Origin: an uncultured Erythrobacter sp.
GTDB taxonomy: Bacteria; Pseudomonadota; Alphaproteobacteria; Sphingomonadales; Sphingomonadaceae
Length of the DNA: 64,000 nucleotides
Direction: 5' to 3'
Assembly (NCBI GenBank): GCA_947502815.1
Contig: CANNBH010000001.1
Location: forward strand, 3,010,818 to 3,074,817
Positions 63,837 to 64,000 of the stretch are shown here, piece after piece. Below the pieces are notes generated by a model, which was not told the DNA's origin, did not search any database, and worked only from the letters and a program-made list of their open reading frames with translations. The first letter of the stretch is position 1; each line of letters begins with the position of its first letter. Position numbers and translations under genes: made by a program.

Positions 63837-64000
63837 TTAATTCGCAACATCTTCGTAAAAGTCCCGCGATAAACCGGCTGCAAGACGCGCTGAGTCGTTG
63901 AATGGGGGTTTAACAGCCCCTCGAAAATGTGCGCGAACCAAGGATTTCCACGCGTTTTCGGGATTCGCGCCGGTCGCTTTGGCAACTTTCAAAAAGTGTT
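63837..64000 (-). CDS. C-terminal fragment of a DUF455 (ferritin-like) protein
   Basis: The gene enters from the right edge on the minus strand; the last 54 codons are inside, with the stop TAA at 63837-63839. The readable tail has HFLKVAKATGANPENAW, then FRGAVKPPFNDSARLAAGL and SRDFYEDVAN. The PPFND-ARLAAGL phrase is what I know from the end of DUF455 ferritin-like proteins. Since only the tail is visible, the family call is moderate. It is upstream of and co-oriented with the M23 gene, 156 bases away. Confidence 0.5.
   Translation of the reverse strand, partial: HFLKVAKATGANPENAWKSLVRAHFRGAVKPPFNDSARLAAGLSRDFYEDVAN

Noticed and set aside
1..64000. tRNA, rRNA and CRISPR features
   Set aside because: I scanned the intergenic gaps for tRNA arm motifs such as GTTCGAATC and for regular short repeats and found none that fold or recur.

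Overview
The window looks like ordinary chromosomal DNA of an alphaproteobacterium of the order Sphingomonadales, most likely an Erythrobacter/Altererythrobacter-type organism. This is judged from protein family and gene-order resemblance, not from a search. Pointers are the DUF3576-leuS-lptE-holA order, RNase D upstream of lptC-lptA, glycan genes of the exosortase-A-associated type, a PabB-PabC fusion, a MsbA-related ABC exporter, and moderately GC-rich coding DNA with frequent TTG leucine codons. I saw no rRNA, tRNA, CRISPR array, prophage, transposase or integrase.

Layout. 1-3.2 kb: start of a HerA/DUF853 ATPase on the minus strand, then overlapping pabB-pabC fusion, an RluA-family pseudouridine synthase and arfB. 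3.3-10.9 kb: rpmG, lolA, a candidate structured RNA with its own terminator, alkaline phosphatase, exonuclease III, ribA, a GNAT enzyme, an unknown exported protein and a beta-helix protein. 11-16.1 kb: two tiny lipoproteins followed by a tightly packed acyl-CoA operon (dehydrogenase, class III CoA transferase, thiolase, HTD2/MaoC hydratase). 16.1-25.7 kb: PPK2, phenylalanine hydroxylase, uppP, an M13 peptidase, an ABC exporter, an intracellular PHB depolymerase with a palindrome upstream, a pair of short repeats around a small unknown ORF, and a DUF4126 membrane protein. 25.8-32 kb: thiolase plus MaoC hydratase, then surface-glycan genes. 32.3-40.7 kb: glutamate synthase gltBD, an OprB-like porin and a small exported protein. 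40.7-45.7 kb: indoleamine 2,3-dioxygenase divergent from an Lrp-type regulator, a DksA/TraR protein, ung, and rnd-lptC-lptA. 45.7-51.9 kb (minus): a sugar-1-phosphate transferase, then DUF3576-leuS-lptE-holA. 52-57 kb: an unknown exported protein, acetoacetyl-CoA reductase, a RidA-like protein, two small proteins, murA and galU. 57-64 kb (minus): flotillin with its YqiJ/NfeD partner, an acyl-CoA ligase-P450 operon, an M23 peptidase and the end of a probable DUF455 gene.

Themes: cell-envelope construction (lptC, lptA, lptE, lolA, uppP, murA, galU, glycosyl transferases, M23 peptidase), PHB/acyl-CoA metabolism spread over several loci (phaZ, phaB, two thiolases, two MaoC-type hydratases, ACAD, CoA transferase, acyl-CoA ligase) and nitrogen/aromatic amino acid metabolism (gltBD, phhA, IDO). 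I found no clear novel multi-gene system. The most interesting unexplained items are the structured RNA candidate near 4.35-4.53 kb, the repeat pair near 24.8-25.1 kb and the palindrome upstream of phaZ.
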